Below, one piece after another: positions 42,291 to 51,859 of a DNA stretch of 52,957 bases (positions are counted from its first letter, which is position 1; each line of letters begins with the position of its first letter). Both the position numbers and the translations under genes were made by a program. Under the pieces are notes generated by a model. It was not told the DNA's origin. It worked only from the letters and a program-made list of their open reading frames with translations, and searched no databases. The DNA lies in assembly GCA_045124315.1 (NCBI GenBank), contig JBGVLO010000169.1, positions 1-52,957 of the forward strand, given 5' to 3'. This DNA comes from CAG-411 sp045124315. GTDB lineage: Bacteria > Bacillota > Clostridia > Lachnospirales > Lachnospiraceae.

Positions 42291-42433
42291 GATTCCTGGA
42301 GACTTCGCAAAGATCCGTTATGTCGGTCCGAAAAAGGATTGATATAGCGGGTTTTTCATGCGTTAATAAGGAAAAGAAGGAACCGGAGTTTGTATTCTTC
42401 AAAAAAATCTATCGAGTTTCGTTGTTTGTGTGG

Positions 42434-42439
42434 TATGAT
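42434..42439 (+). promoter_or_regulatory. Extended -10 promoter for the GT4 gene
   Basis: TGG-TATGAT is an extended -10 element; no good -35 lies 17 bp upstream. The transcript would begin near 42446 inside an inverted repeat (AATGTC 42443-42448 with GACATT 42464-42469). Confidence 0.5.
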
Positions 42440-42487
42440 AGAAATGTCCCTTAAGGGGATTGAGACATTATAGAAAGGAGAATAGAC

Positions 42488-43597
42488 GTGATTAGAGTAT
42501 TACATTCGGTAAGCAATATGGACCGTGCAGGGCTGGAGACCATGCTTATGAATTATTATAGACATATAGACAGAGAATTGATTCAATTTGATTTTCTGTG
42601 TAATAAGCCAAAGAAAGGTGCCTATGAGGAGGAAGTTCGACAGTTAGGCGGGAGAATTTTTGTGACACCGGGATTTAATCCGGTCAAGCTTCCAAAGTAT
42701 CGTGCATATATGAAAGACTTATTCAAAAAAAATCCGGAGATTCAAATCGTACATGCCCACAATGGAGCTTTGGCTTATTATGCATTACGGGAAGCGCAGA
42801 GAAATGGGATACCACACCGTATTGCCCACAGTCACAATTCCAAGATTAATTTCGATATGAAGTGGCCGATCAAGCAGTATTGCCGTTCTCATATGAAGAA
42901 CGCAACTACAGACTTTTGGGGATGTGGGGAGTTGGCTATTGAGTTTTATTTTGGAAAAAAAATAGTAGAGAGCGGAAATTATACGTTGATTAAAAATGCC
43001 ATTGAGGAAGAGCGGTTTGTATACAATGAACAGATTCGTGCAGAGCTTAGAAAAAAATACAAAGTCGAGGATAAATTTGTCATTGGTCATGTGGGAAGAT
43101 TTATGTATCAAAAGAACCACACGTTCTTGATTGATATATTTGCGAAAGTGCATCAGAAGAACCCGGACGCAGTCTTGTTTCTGATTGGCGAGGGAGAATT
43201 AGAAGAAAAAATTCGAGAAAAGATTGGTTCTTTAGGGCTGACAGATGCTGTGGTATTTACAGGTTCTATTCCCAATGTAAATGAAATGTACCAGATGATG
43301 GATGTGTTTGTTCTTCCATCTTTATATGAAGGGTTGCCGGTGGTTGGGGTGGAAGCACAGGCTTCCGGCGTATGTTCTATTTTTTCTGACACTGTGACCA
43401 GCGAGGTTGGGATAACGGATCTGGCGCATTTTGTACCGTTGACCGCATCTGCGGATGTGTGGGCAGATAAGATCTTGTCATTTGTTCCCGGATATGAGCG
43501 CAGAGATATGACGAATGCCATAAAGGCTGCCGGTTATAGCATTCATACAGAAGCCGTGAAAATGCAAGATATGTATTTAAAAATATTAGAAAAATAG
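42488..43597 (+). CDS. GT4-family glycosyltransferase (EpsF-like)
   Basis: 369 residues. IRVLHSVSNMDRAGLETMLM is the N-terminal glycine-containing loop of EpsF-like GT4 enzymes, followed by HAHNGALAYYALRE and RIAHSHNSK. The C-terminal half has FVIGHVGRFMYQKNH, FLIGEGELEEKI and the donor-binding YEGLPVVGVEAQASG. The start is GTG, with AAAGGAG 7 nt upstream. It opens a new transcription unit after the Uma2 gene. Sugar specificity is unknown. Confidence 0.88.
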   Translation: MIRVLHSVSNMDRAGLETMLMNYYRHIDRELIQFDFLCNKPKKGAYEEEVRQLGGRIFVTPGFNPVKLPKYRAYMKDLFKKNPEIQIVHAHNGALAYYALREAQRNGIPHRIAHSHNSKINFDMKWPIKQYCRSHMKNATTDFWGCGELAIEFYFGKKIVESGNYTLIKNAIEEERFVYNEQIRAELRKKYKVEDKFVIGHVGRFMYQKNHTFLIDIFAKVHQKNPDAVLFLIGEGELEEKIREKIGSLGLTDAVVFTGSIPNVNEMYQMMDVFVLPSLYEGLPVVGVEAQASGVCSIFSDTVTSEVGITDLAHFVPLTASADVWADKILSFVPGYERRDMTNAIKAAGYSIHTEAVKMQDMYLKILEK

Positions 43598-43740
43598 TAA
43601 CAGTTTAGGTAGTCCTTGCGCACATTGCTGTGCAAGGACGTATGAAAGTGTAAATTAGGTGTGGCTCACAGCAATTTGCATGCGTAAGCTTGCTGTGAGC
43701 CGTAACAGGACAGCCCCAGGCTGAACTGTTACGAAAATAG
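43598..43740 (+). other. Structured non-coding element E2, three consecutive hairpins
   Basis: Hairpin 1: GTCCTTGC-GC-ACA pairs with TGTGCAAGGAC (43612-43639). Then GTATGAAAGT (43640-43649), identical to that in E1. Hairpin 2: GGCTCACAGCAA (43663-43674) with TTGCTGTGAGCC (43690-43701), perfect, loop TTTGCATGCGTAAGC. Hairpin 3: GTAACAG (43702-43708) with CTGTTAC (43726-43732), enclosing CAGCC/GGCTG. It ends GAAAATAG just before the GAGG ribosome site of the acyltransferase. Stem sequences differ from E1 but pairing, order and loop CATGCG are kept. Confidence 0.7.
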
Positions 43741-43748
43741 GAGGGAAT

Positions 43749-44741
43749 ATGTCGGAAGAGAGAAAAATCAATCATTGTCTGGACGTTCTCAAAGGCATCG
43801 CATGTATAGGAGTTGTATTTGGACATGCCTTGTTTCCAGGGGTGTTTGGAACTGTGATATTGGTTGCAGCAACTGCATTCGTGCCATTGTTTTTTCTGAT
43901 TGCAGGATATTATTCTTATACAGGAGAATCACAAGTGGCAGCAGAGCGTGGTTGGAAAAAAACAAAATATATGACCAGTATGACAGTTCGTGTATTGGTT
44001 CTTTATATTGTATGGATGTTTGTTAAAATAGCATTAGGTGCAAAAAACGTACAGGATATTCTGTCTGTTTTCAATTTGAAGAATTTTATAAAACTTGTAG
44101 CATTAAACGACACCTCCATGTTTGATGGTGGACATTTGTGGTTTTTAGGTGCATTGTTATATTGTTACTTCTTTTTATTTTTGTTCTCCAAAGTGGACAA
44201 AGTGAAATGGTTGTACTTTTTCATTCCAGTAACCTTTGTTCTTAGGGTGCTTGCAACAAAGATTGGTAATTGGCATTATACACAGAACTTCTGGGTGGAT
44301 GGATTTCCATACTTTTTCCTTGGGCATTGTCTTAATCAGAATGCGAAGATATGGCAGCGAATGAACAAGAAAATGCTTATCAGTTTGGCGATGCTTGGAA
44401 TGGCTTTCAGCGAAATTGGTATATTTGGCGGTCCATCCATCTACGGAATCAATATTTATGAAATCGGTACCATTGTATTTGCGATTACAGTATTTATGCT
44501 TGCATTGCAACTACCGAATTTTGGAAAGGGTAGTAAACTGGAAACACTGGGGAGAGAGTATTCCTTGTTCGTATATATTGGGCATTTTATTTTACTGGAG
44601 TTTGTTAGAATTATGGAGGGAAAATTGGGCGGGATTTCGTCTGTGCTGTATGATTGGACAAAACCAATTATGATTGTAATGTTTACTGTCTTTTTGGCAG
44701 TAGTATATGAAAAAGTGAAGGGAAAAGTTTACAAAAGATAG
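43749..44741 (+). CDS. Acyltransferase 3 family membrane protein (fourth copy)
   Basis: 330 residues with ten hydrophobic segments. CLDVLKGIACIGVVFGHALFP carries the conserved histidine; FVPLFFLIAGYYSYTG and FDGGHLWFLGALLY follow, both family marks. Likely adds acyl groups to the external glycan. GAGG precedes the ATG directly after element E2, which forms the 5' leader. A terminator hairpin lies downstream at 44769. Confidence 0.85.
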   Translation: MSEERKINHCLDVLKGIACIGVVFGHALFPGVFGTVILVAATAFVPLFFLIAGYYSYTGESQVAAERGWKKTKYMTSMTVRVLVLYIVWMFVKIALGAKNVQDILSVFNLKNFIKLVALNDTSMFDGGHLWFLGALLYCYFFLFLFSKVDKVKWLYFFIPVTFVLRVLATKIGNWHYTQNFWVDGFPYFFLGHCLNQNAKIWQRMNKKMLISLAMLGMAFSEIGIFGGPSIYGINIYEIGTIVFAITVFMLALQLPNFGKGSKLETLGREYSLFVYIGHFILLEFVRIMEGKLGGISSVLYDWTKPIMIVMFTVFLAVVYEKVKGKVYKR

Positions 44742-44768
44742 TATATTGTGGATAGTGACATTCTGAAC

Positions 44769-44811
44769 AAAAGAGATGTGTGGAAACAATCATATGAAAC
44801 ACATCTCTTTT
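44769..44811 (+). terminator. Terminator-like hairpin after the acyltransferase gene
   Basis: AAAAGAGATGTGT (44769-44781) pairs perfectly with ACACATCTCTTTT (44799-44811); the T run is the end of the stem itself. Confidence 0.7.
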
Positions 44812-44815
44812 ATGT

Positions 44816-44821
44816 TATAAT
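44816..44821 (+). promoter_or_regulatory. Extended -10 promoter of the large secreted protein
   Basis: TGT-TATAAT is a perfect extended -10 element, directly after the terminator; the -35 region (44793-44798) is poor. Transcription would start near 44828, 28 bp before ATG 44856. Confidence 0.65.
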
Positions 44822-44855
44822 AAATGCGATAAATGGGACAAAGAAGGGAGAAAAC

Positions 44856-47800
44856 ATGAAAAAAAGTATAAGAAAAATAATGATGGCAGCAGGAATTCTT
44901 GGGACACTTTTTGGGTCTTTTGCCATTGGACATAAGAGCTATGCGGCAGTCAATCAGCAGACCACAGACACGAAGAAAGTGGAACTTTCCGATGATGTGG
45001 TTCTTGCAAACACAGCCCAATATAAAGATATGGATTATTCCTTTTTAAAGTCATTTGATTATTCCAATGTACAGGAAGTCAAGTACGAATACGACACGAC
45101 CGAGGAAATGATTGTGTCCAATATAAAAGTAGGAAGATATGTTAAGACAAAGGGTTATTATGCCGTAGGTGATGGCGGAGCAGCCTGTTATTTGGTTTCC
45201 GAAAAAAAGGAGGTTGGAGGAATCCAATTGACCAACGGTTTATATGCAAATGTGCAGTTAGCGACCTATAAGGATACCTCCGGGGTAAAGTGGGCAGTAG
45301 GAAATATTAAGCAGTTTGGTGCCAAGGGAGACGGCGTTACAGAAGACCATGATGCAATTAATGCTGCGGCAATAAGAATAGGAGAAGTGGTTAAGGAGAA
45401 GTCGGATCAATTTGACCGTGGTATGGTGTTTATGCCGGAAGGAGAATATAAGATTGCGAACCAGATCAATATTAATTTCAGTAATCTAAATATGGTAGGA
45501 GAAGGGGACCACAAGACCATATTATTTACGGATAACGATTATCGAAAAGAGGCTGGCTATACAGAGTTTATGTTTTCTTGTTGGGGAGCCAATAACATGT
45601 ATTTTGGCGATTTTCAAATTGATGCCAGAGAGGTGGATTTATATCACTACATGAGACAGTTTGTTGTTGTATATTCAGAAAATGTATATTTATATAATGT
45701 AGATTTGAATATCCCCCAATCAACTTATGGCTCCTATTATTTTGAAGATAAGCAGTATTCCAATTTTTGTTGTTATAGTGGAAACAAAAATGTGACAGTG
45801 GATGACTGTCGGATGGAACAGATGAGCGGTACCTATCGCGGAGCAAACATAGGTGTGCTTGATATCTGGTCATCGGGAGAAGAGAACATCACCATTATGA
45901 ACTGTGATCTGTATGGAAATGCAAGAGATGAACAGATTGGTTTCTTTAGTAAGGATGATGAGAATGCATCTGTCCGAAATGTGAATTTTATCAATAACAC
46001 GGTTCATTCCGTACAGTTAAAGTACGTAGATATTATAGGAAATCGAACCATGTGTTTTTCCATTGCCTATGCGGATTCAAAAAATGTGGAGAACATTCAT
46101 GTTGCAGGGAATCATTTTATCTGTGAAACAGATTCTAAGTTTATGACCTTTGGTGCTATGAAGAATTGCGTCATAGAGGATAATATTATTGAGATTAAAT
46201 GTACCTATAGTACCTGGTCCATGGTATTTGATTCTTCTAATAGCGATCCAAAGAATATTTTAGTGCAGAATAATGATATTTTTATCACGAGTGATGTAGG
46301 AAAAGGAAAAGGAAATATTGTAGGAGGGAACCTAATCTTAAAAGGAAATCGCATTCTTTCCGATGTGGTAATTCCCTATGGTGTGCTTGGAAAAGAAACC
46401 CATGATAATGAGATCATAGCACTGGCAAGTATAGGATTGTTGGGAGAGAATACAAATGTGACTGGAAATAAGGTTTATGCATATAAGGGATTTGGATCCG
46501 TGGGACCAAACTGTATGCAGATGGCATTATATAATGACAACAATGGTGGAAGTTATAAGTTTTCAAATAACATCATTTATGATTATCCCAGATATACCGA
46601 TTTGAATGTTTTTCGTTCTTTGCTCCGTTTAGATGGAAGTGCTTCACTGGAAGTAAGTAACAATGAATTCCGTTTTCCGAATACAAGATATACCACAACG
46701 AACTTTAGTGCGGCAATAGAATATACCGATGACTTAGGAAAGTATTATAAAAACCCGATTTTTAGAAGGGCATCTGATACAACGGGAACCGTTAAGGTGA
46801 ACAACAATAAATTACAAGCGGTGGAAGTACCTGCCAATAATCAGCAATACGCATGTAGTGGCAATCAGGACATCGAGTTAGAGGAAGATTTGAATGAGGA
46901 ACTGTGTAGTTCGGCCAAAATCATATACAATGGAAAACCAGTTACGCATATGGCCGTTACAGATGAAACAATCGATTTGGACGCACTTACTTATAAGGCT
47001 GTGGATAAGGATGAAGATGGGAGAGTAATTTCCGAAACAGAAGTTTCAGGAAAAGAGCTTCGCTGGTATACCTCTTCGGACAAGATGGCATCGGTTGACA
47101 GTCAGGGTGTGGTTACCAGACATGTCTATGGAGAAGTAACGGTATACACGGTACCATTGGACGGCAGCATGGTATATGGAGAGTGTACTTTGATATTTGA
47201 GAGGGAGAAAGCAAAATCCATTTCTTATGTAGAAGAGCAGATTGCGTTACAGCCGGGACTGAAATATTATACAGAGTATGTGGTAGAACCGGAAGGTACA
47301 ACTCAGCAATTGCTTTGGTCATCCTCAAATCCAGAGATTGCGACCGTGGATTTGAATGGTATGGTGACTGGTGTGACAAAAGGAACTGCCATCATAACGG
47401 GAACGACTCCGGATGGTACGGTGAGTAAGAGCTATGAAGTAGTAGTTGGGATTGTAACCGTTAAGAAAATTAATCTAGAACAACCGTATTTCTATTTTGA
47501 TCATAGTAAAGTAGGAACCACACAACAATTAAAGGTGGATTCTTACTATCCGGACAATGCGGAGAATAAGGGGGTAGGTAAGTGGACAAGTTCCAATGAA
47601 ACAGTTGCAAAGGTGTCAGATACTGGTGAGTTGACGATTTTAGGTGGTGGAAAAACCGCCATAAAAGTATATTCTGAGGATGGAAGGTTGTGTGGAACTT
47701 ACTATGTATATATACAGCCTGGGAAATTAGAAAATTGTGCAGCTACTTATGTGACAAATGACACCATTGAATTGTCATGGGACAAGCAGGAGAATACACG

Positions 47801-49982
47801 ATCTTATCAGATTTATCAGTGGGATGATGATACTTCCAGCTGGGATATGCTAAATGATCATAGGGAATTTTGGGATTGTAAGTATAAAGTGAGTGGACTT
47901 ACCCCGGGAAAAGAGTATAAGTTTTCAGTACGCCCAATTGTAATGAGATGGGAAGAAGGAGTCATAGAAACTTATGAGGGAGAAGACAATATCGTGACGG
48001 CAACGACCTATTCCTATATACCGGTTACTTCCTTGAAGGCAAGCGGAGAACAGATTAATCTACAGAAAGACAGAACGTGTGAATTTGTCGTAAACTATGG
48101 ACCAGTTAATGCAGATTTTGAAGGTTTGGATATTCTTGCAACAATGGAAGATCCAAGTATTGCAACCATAGAGAAGGTAGTATCGGATACAGGGAAGAGA
48201 ACCTATACCATTCAAGGGAAAAAATACGGAACAACTGTTCTGGAAATAAAAGTCAACGATGGTTGGGGATTGGAATTAAAGGTTCCAATTGGAGTTGTAA
48301 CAAATAAGTCGGTTCCGAGCGGTGTTTCGTTGGAAGTGGTAAGCAATGGAGTGAATGTGAGCTTTACACCAATGGAGAATGAGACGTCCTTAGTATCCCA
48401 AGGTGCCATAACCGGTTACATGATATTACGGAGTACTTCTATTCAATTTTCAAATGTGAAGTATATTCCGGCAAATGGATTAGAGAGCTATGTTTATTTT
48501 GATGAGAATGTAACGGCAGGGAAGGAATATTCTTACTCGGTTGCACCGTGTTACAAAGAAGGGGATAACTATTTTTTAGGATATCATAATGGGTACTTTA
48601 AAGTGAAAACTTTGGAAGCGGTATTAGCTGACCGTTTGAATATGGAGGAAAATCTATACAAAGTAAGTCTAGGAGAAAAAATTGAAATTGCGGCAAAGGT
48701 AGGACCGGAGGACGTATCAAAAAGAGAATTATTGTGGACTTCTATGAATACGGAAATTGTGAATGTAGAGCGAATTGAGAAGGAAACGGGAGAAAAAAAT
48801 GCCGATTATGCTTTGGTAGAAGGTGCGAGTATGGGTGGGACTACCTTGCTTGCACAGACCATGGATGACTCGGAATTAACTGCTTCAACTACCATTGTGG
48901 TTACTCCAAAGAAAGTTGAAAATCTTACAATGACATCTGGAACAAACAAGATGGAACTGGTATGGAGTAACATTGAGGGTGTTGATGGGTATTATGTCTA
49001 TCAATACGATCCTGCAACGGCTACGTGGCATGTGGTTGGAGATACGAAGACAAATTCCTTTGAGTGTACCAATGATGGAACGATTGGACATGTGAAATAT
49101 AAAGTGGCTGCATACATAGAATACAAAGGTGTTGCTTATGAAGGAAGAGAAAGCGATGAGGTGGGAATCGATGTGACTGCTAAGCCGGAAGAGAATCCGT
49201 CAACCAATCAACCGTCAGAGGATTCAGAGAATACGGTTTTGGTAACCATCAGACCAGAGGATACTTCTGGGAATCAAAATGGAAGTTTGGAAGCTTCTAA
49301 TCCGGGAAATGCTCCCGAACCTACTATGGGCGACAGTGGTCAGATTATAAATAGCCAAAAACCAGGACCTACCGGTACGCCGGGAAATGACACTGCCAAT
49401 GTGCCAACAGGAACGAACAGTGTTCCTGCCAGTGCAGCACCAACCAGTGCAACATTTGGTATGGAGAATCATTCCGGGATCGTTTCAGGAGAAGCAAATG
49501 TCAATGGCAACTATGCAGATGCAGCAAATGCAAATGTTTCTGTATCTTTGGAAAGTGGAAGTGTTTTAACAAAGAATGGAATACAGTATAAATTGGATGC
49601 AGATGAAAAATTAATTGTCATAGGAACTGCTAAAAAGACAGTTAAAAGTGTGAATATTCCTGGTGTTGTGAATGTGGATGGAAAGAAATATGTAGTGAAG
49701 AAAATTGGAGCTGCAGCTTTTAAGGGATGCGGATCGTTGCAATCGGTTACCATTGGAAAGAATGTGGTAGCCATTGGTGCAAAAGCCTTTGAAGGGGACA
49801 AAAGGCTTAAGAAAATAACCATATCTGGAAGTGCATTAAAGAAAATTGGAAAGAATGCAGTGAAGGATATCAATAGAAATGCAACGATTATTGTAAAGAA
49901 AAACAGAAAGAAAAAAATAGTCAAACAATTGACGAAAGGAACTGGATATTTGTCTACCATGAAGATTGTGGAAAGAGAATAG
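44856..49982 (+). CDS. Giant secreted protein: beta-helix, Ig-like, FnIII and LRR_5 domains
   Basis: 1708 residues from ATG 44856; GGGAG lies just upstream and MKKSIRKIMMAAG starts a signal peptide ending near YAA (residue 30). Reading further upstream would cross a terminator and promoter. GYYAVGDGGAACYLV (about 100-114), QFGAKGDGVTEDHDAIN (about 153-170) and a beta-helix to about 680 form a Pectate_lyase_3-like part. Ig-like (Big_2) units follow (about 688-955, 1055-1148, 1260-1348), mixed with FnIII-like units (about 957-1048, 1153-1250, 1352-1442). After a Pro/Asn/Ser/Thr linker, residues about 1570-1708 are LRR_5/BspA-like (AAFKGCGSLQSVTIGKNV, KAFEGDKRLKKITI). No LPXTG. Likely an exported glycan-binding or glycan-cleaving protein. 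Confidence 0.88.
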   Translation: MKKSIRKIMMAAGILGTLFGSFAIGHKSYAAVNQQTTDTKKVELSDDVVLANTAQYKDMDYSFLKSFDYSNVQEVKYEYDTTEEMIVSNIKVGRYVKTKGYYAVGDGGAACYLVSEKKEVGGIQLTNGLYANVQLATYKDTSGVKWAVGNIKQFGAKGDGVTEDHDAINAAAIRIGEVVKEKSDQFDRGMVFMPEGEYKIANQININFSNLNMVGEGDHKTILFTDNDYRKEAGYTEFMFSCWGANNMYFGDFQIDAREVDLYHYMRQFVVVYSENVYLYNVDLNIPQSTYGSYYFEDKQYSNFCCYSGNKNVTVDDCRMEQMSGTYRGANIGVLDIWSSGEENITIMNCDLYGNARDEQIGFFSKDDENASVRNVNFINNTVHSVQLKYVDIIGNRTMCFSIAYADSKNVENIHVAGNHFICETDSKFMTFGAMKNCVIEDNIIEIKCTYSTWSMVFDSSNSDPKNILVQNNDIFITSDVGKGKGNIVGGNLILKGNRILSDVVIPYGVLGKETHDNEIIALASIGLLGENTNVTGNKVYAYKGFGSVGPNCMQMALYNDNNGGSYKFSNNIIYDYPRYTDLNVFRSLLRLDGSASLEVSNNEFRFPNTRYTTTNFSAAIEYTDDLGKYYKNPIFRRASDTTGTVKVNNNKLQAVEVPANNQQYACSGNQDIELEEDLNEELCSSAKIIYNGKPVTHMAVTDETIDLDALTYKAVDKDEDGRVISETEVSGKELRWYTSSDKMASVDSQGVVTRHVYGEVTVYTVPLDGSMVYGECTLIFEREKAKSISYVEEQIALQPGLKYYTEYVVEPEGTTQQLLWSSSNPEIATVDLNGMVTGVTKGTAIITGTTPDGTVSKSYEVVVGIVTVKKINLEQPYFYFDHSKVGTTQQLKVDSYYPDNAENKGVGKWTSSNETVAKVSDTGELTILGGGKTAIKVYSEDGRLCGTYYVYIQPGKLENCAATYVTNDTIELSWDKQENTRSYQIYQWDDDTSSWDMLNDHREFWDCKYKVSGLTPGKEYKFSVRPIVMRWEEGVIETYEGEDNIVTATTYSYIPVTSLKASGEQINLQKDRTCEFVVNYGPVNADFEGLDILATMEDPSIATIEKVVSDTGKRTYTIQGKKYGTTVLEIKVNDGWGLELKVPIGVVTNKSVPSGVSLEVVSNGVNVSFTPMENETSLVSQGAITGYMILRSTSIQFSNVKYIPANGLESYVYFDENVTAGKEYSYSVAPCYKEGDNYFLGYHNGYFKVKTLEAVLADRLNMEENLYKVSLGEKIEIAAKVGPEDVSKRELLWTSMNTEIVNVERIEKETGEKNADYALVEGASMGGTTLLAQTMDDSELTASTTIVVTPKKVENLTMTSGTNKMELVWSNIEGVDGYYVYQYDPATATWHVVGDTKTNSFECTNDGTIGHVKYKVAAYIEYKGVAYEGRESDEVGIDVTAKPEENPSTNQPSEDSENTVLVTIRPEDTSGNQNGSLEASNPGNAPEPTMGDSGQIINSQKPGPTGTPGNDTANVPTGTNSVPASAAPTSATFGMENHSGIVSGEANVNGNYADAANANVSVSLESGSVLTKNGIQYKLDADEKLIVIGTAKKTVKSVNIPGVVNVDGKKYVVKKIGAAAFKGCGSLQSVTIGKNVVAIGAKAFEGDKRLKKITISGSALKKIGKNAVKDINRNATIIVKKNRKKKIVKQLTKGTGYLSTMKIVERE

Positions 49983-50006
49983 AATTAGAATGAAAGGAGT
50001 GTAAGC

Positions 50007-51818
50007 ATGAAGCTGTTCGTTTTATTTTTAATTGGTATCCTAATTTTAGGAATTGCCTGGTGTGGCGTGAAATATCTATTGAATGAAACCATTGTAATAG
50101 AAAAAAGATATGTATTTTTAGCCTTATTATTATTGGTTGTGGTTATGTCGATTCCTGCATTGGGATCGTATGTCTATAAGAGTCATGACATTCGTTTTCA
50201 TTTGAATCGTATTGCTGCATTAGGAACGGAATTTGAGAATCTACAGTTTCCAGTTCGTATGCAAACCGTTATGGCTGGAGGGTATAGTTATGCCACTTCT
50301 TTGTTGTATGGAGATATTTTTCTATATGTTCCAGCAGCATTATATATGGCAGGAGTACCGGTAGACTTATGCTATAACATATATGTAATTTTAATCAATG
50401 TTGTAACTGTATACATTGCTTTTAAATCATTTAATGGAGTGTTTCGAAACGATAAACTTGCATTGATCGGTACTATGCTATACGCTCTTGCAGCATATCG
50501 AATGAGCTGTGTGTGTGTTCGTGGATCAGTAGGAGAGTATACTGCATATGCTTTTTTACCTATGCTGATTTGGGGTGTATATAATGTGTTAGAAAGTGAA
50601 GGTAGAGTGTCACTGAAAAAATATTTTCCTATTGTAGTAGGTGCCACTGGAATTGTGGAATCTCATATTCTCACCTGTGAAATGACGATTGAATTTCTTG
50701 TACTATTTCTAGTTCTCAATATTAGGAAAGTATGCAAAAAGGAAAAATTGCTTGCATTTATGAAGTCTGTAATGTGGGTGGTTGCAATAAATTTATTCTT
50801 TATCTTACCATTTATTGTTTCTTATGGAATGGATTTGAAAATAAAACATATGTCCGCAACAGGAATTGATAAAGATGGATTATATTTACCGCAGCTAGTG
50901 AATGTATTCTATAAATATAATTCTGAATTCTCAAAATGGGGAATGAAGAATGAGATGACATTGTGTCTGGGGTTTGTATTATTTGTTGCGATTGTAGCAA
51001 TGTTCATTTGTATGATGAATAAACAAAAATGGAATCTTGCAAAAACATTAGAATATAAATATGGAGTACAGTTGACTGTGCTGGCAGGAATTGCACTGGT
51101 TCTGTCGACGACGTATTTTCCTTGGAGACAGATTAAAAGACTTGGTGAAACAATCAATCGAATTGCATGTATGGTACAGTTTCCGTGGAGATATTTGGAG
51201 ATTGCCACTGTTTTGCTGGTATTTGTCTGGCTCTGTGTGTTCAAAATCCTATTACAGAAAAAAGAGAAAAGATATGTTTTATGTGTTGCTGCCGTTGTGA
51301 TCGCACTTAGTGCAACATCTACAGGGTATTTTATCTCTACTTGTTCAGAAAATGGTGAGGTAATGAATGCAAGTAATATAAGTGATATAGGAACTATAGA
51401 TTTGTCAGGACAGGAGTATTTGATCGAGGGTACTTCCATGGAAGGAATCGGGGAGTACAATGAGCCGGTTGCAGGCACAGGAAGTGCAATTGCTTTATCA
51501 AACTATCGTATTGTAAAAGGAATTAAAAAAGTAGATTGCGTCAATCAAAGTACCAAAAATTCCATTGTGATAATGCCTGTGTTCTGTTATGACAATTATG
51601 TAGCATATGATGAGAATACAGGAGAAAAAATGGAAATCTCAGATGGAGCAAACCATGCAATTGAGGTTACAGTGCCTGCAAACTATGAAGGAACTATAGC
51701 AGTAAAATACCAAGAACCATTTTTGTGGAGAATTGCAGAAATTATTTCTTTAGGTACTTTTATATGGTTTTGTGTATGCATGTATAAAACAAAGAAAGAA
51801 GTAGATAAGGATGAATGA
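50007..51818 (+). CDS. YfhO-like GT-C superfamily membrane protein
   Basis: 603 residues with about 12 hydrophobic segments and a soluble stretch near residues 450-570. SHDIRFHLNRI after the second helix has the acidic residue position expected of GT-C enzymes; GGYSYATSLLYGDIFLYVPA and YALAAYRMSCVCVRGSVGEY resemble membrane proteins of the YfhO/6-pyruvoyl-tetrahydropterin-synthase-related group, some of which glycosylate teichoic-type polymers. The assignment to a specific sugar is not possible. Its stop codon overlaps a downstream ATG (ATGA). AAAGGAG precedes its start. Confidence 0.72.
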   Translation: MKLFVLFLIGILILGIAWCGVKYLLNETIVIEKRYVFLALLLLVVVMSIPALGSYVYKSHDIRFHLNRIAALGTEFENLQFPVRMQTVMAGGYSYATSLLYGDIFLYVPAALYMAGVPVDLCYNIYVILINVVTVYIAFKSFNGVFRNDKLALIGTMLYALAAYRMSCVCVRGSVGEYTAYAFLPMLIWGVYNVLESEGRVSLKKYFPIVVGATGIVESHILTCEMTIEFLVLFLVLNIRKVCKKEKLLAFMKSVMWVVAINLFFILPFIVSYGMDLKIKHMSATGIDKDGLYLPQLVNVFYKYNSEFSKWGMKNEMTLCLGFVLFVAIVAMFICMMNKQKWNLAKTLEYKYGVQLTVLAGIALVLSTTYFPWRQIKRLGETINRIACMVQFPWRYLEIATVLLVFVWLCVFKILLQKKEKRYVLCVAAVVIALSATSTGYFISTCSENGEVMNASNISDIGTIDLSGQEYLIEGTSMEGIGEYNEPVAGTGSAIALSNYRIVKGIKKVDCVNQSTKNSIVIMPVFCYDNYVAYDENTGEKMEISDGANHAIEVTVPANYEGTIAVKYQEPFLWRIAEIISLGTFIWFCVCMYKTKKEVDKDE

Positions 51819-51859
51819 GATATTGTAAAAAGATGAGTGAAAGAAAGAGGGAATTGTGT

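Noticed and set aside
42291..42433. A second riboswitch before the GT4 gene
   Set aside because: The stretch shows no conserved aptamer core that I know; only a promoter and a small inverted repeat can be supported.
43153..43521. 122-residue antisense ORF inside the GT4 gene
   Set aside because: The GT4 reading frame has full family motifs; the antisense frame has none.
44748..44855. Upstream extension of the 1708-residue protein to GTG 44748
   Set aside because: It would cross a terminator hairpin and a perfect extended -10 element and would place a signal peptide inside the protein.
49511..49960. 149-residue hydrophobic antisense ORF
   Set aside because: Antisense of the basic LRR_5 tail, whose Lys/Ile-rich codons read as Phe/Leu on the other strand.
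50909..51478. 189-residue antisense ORF
   Set aside because: It is the shadow of the YfhO-like membrane protein; no ribosome site or family features.
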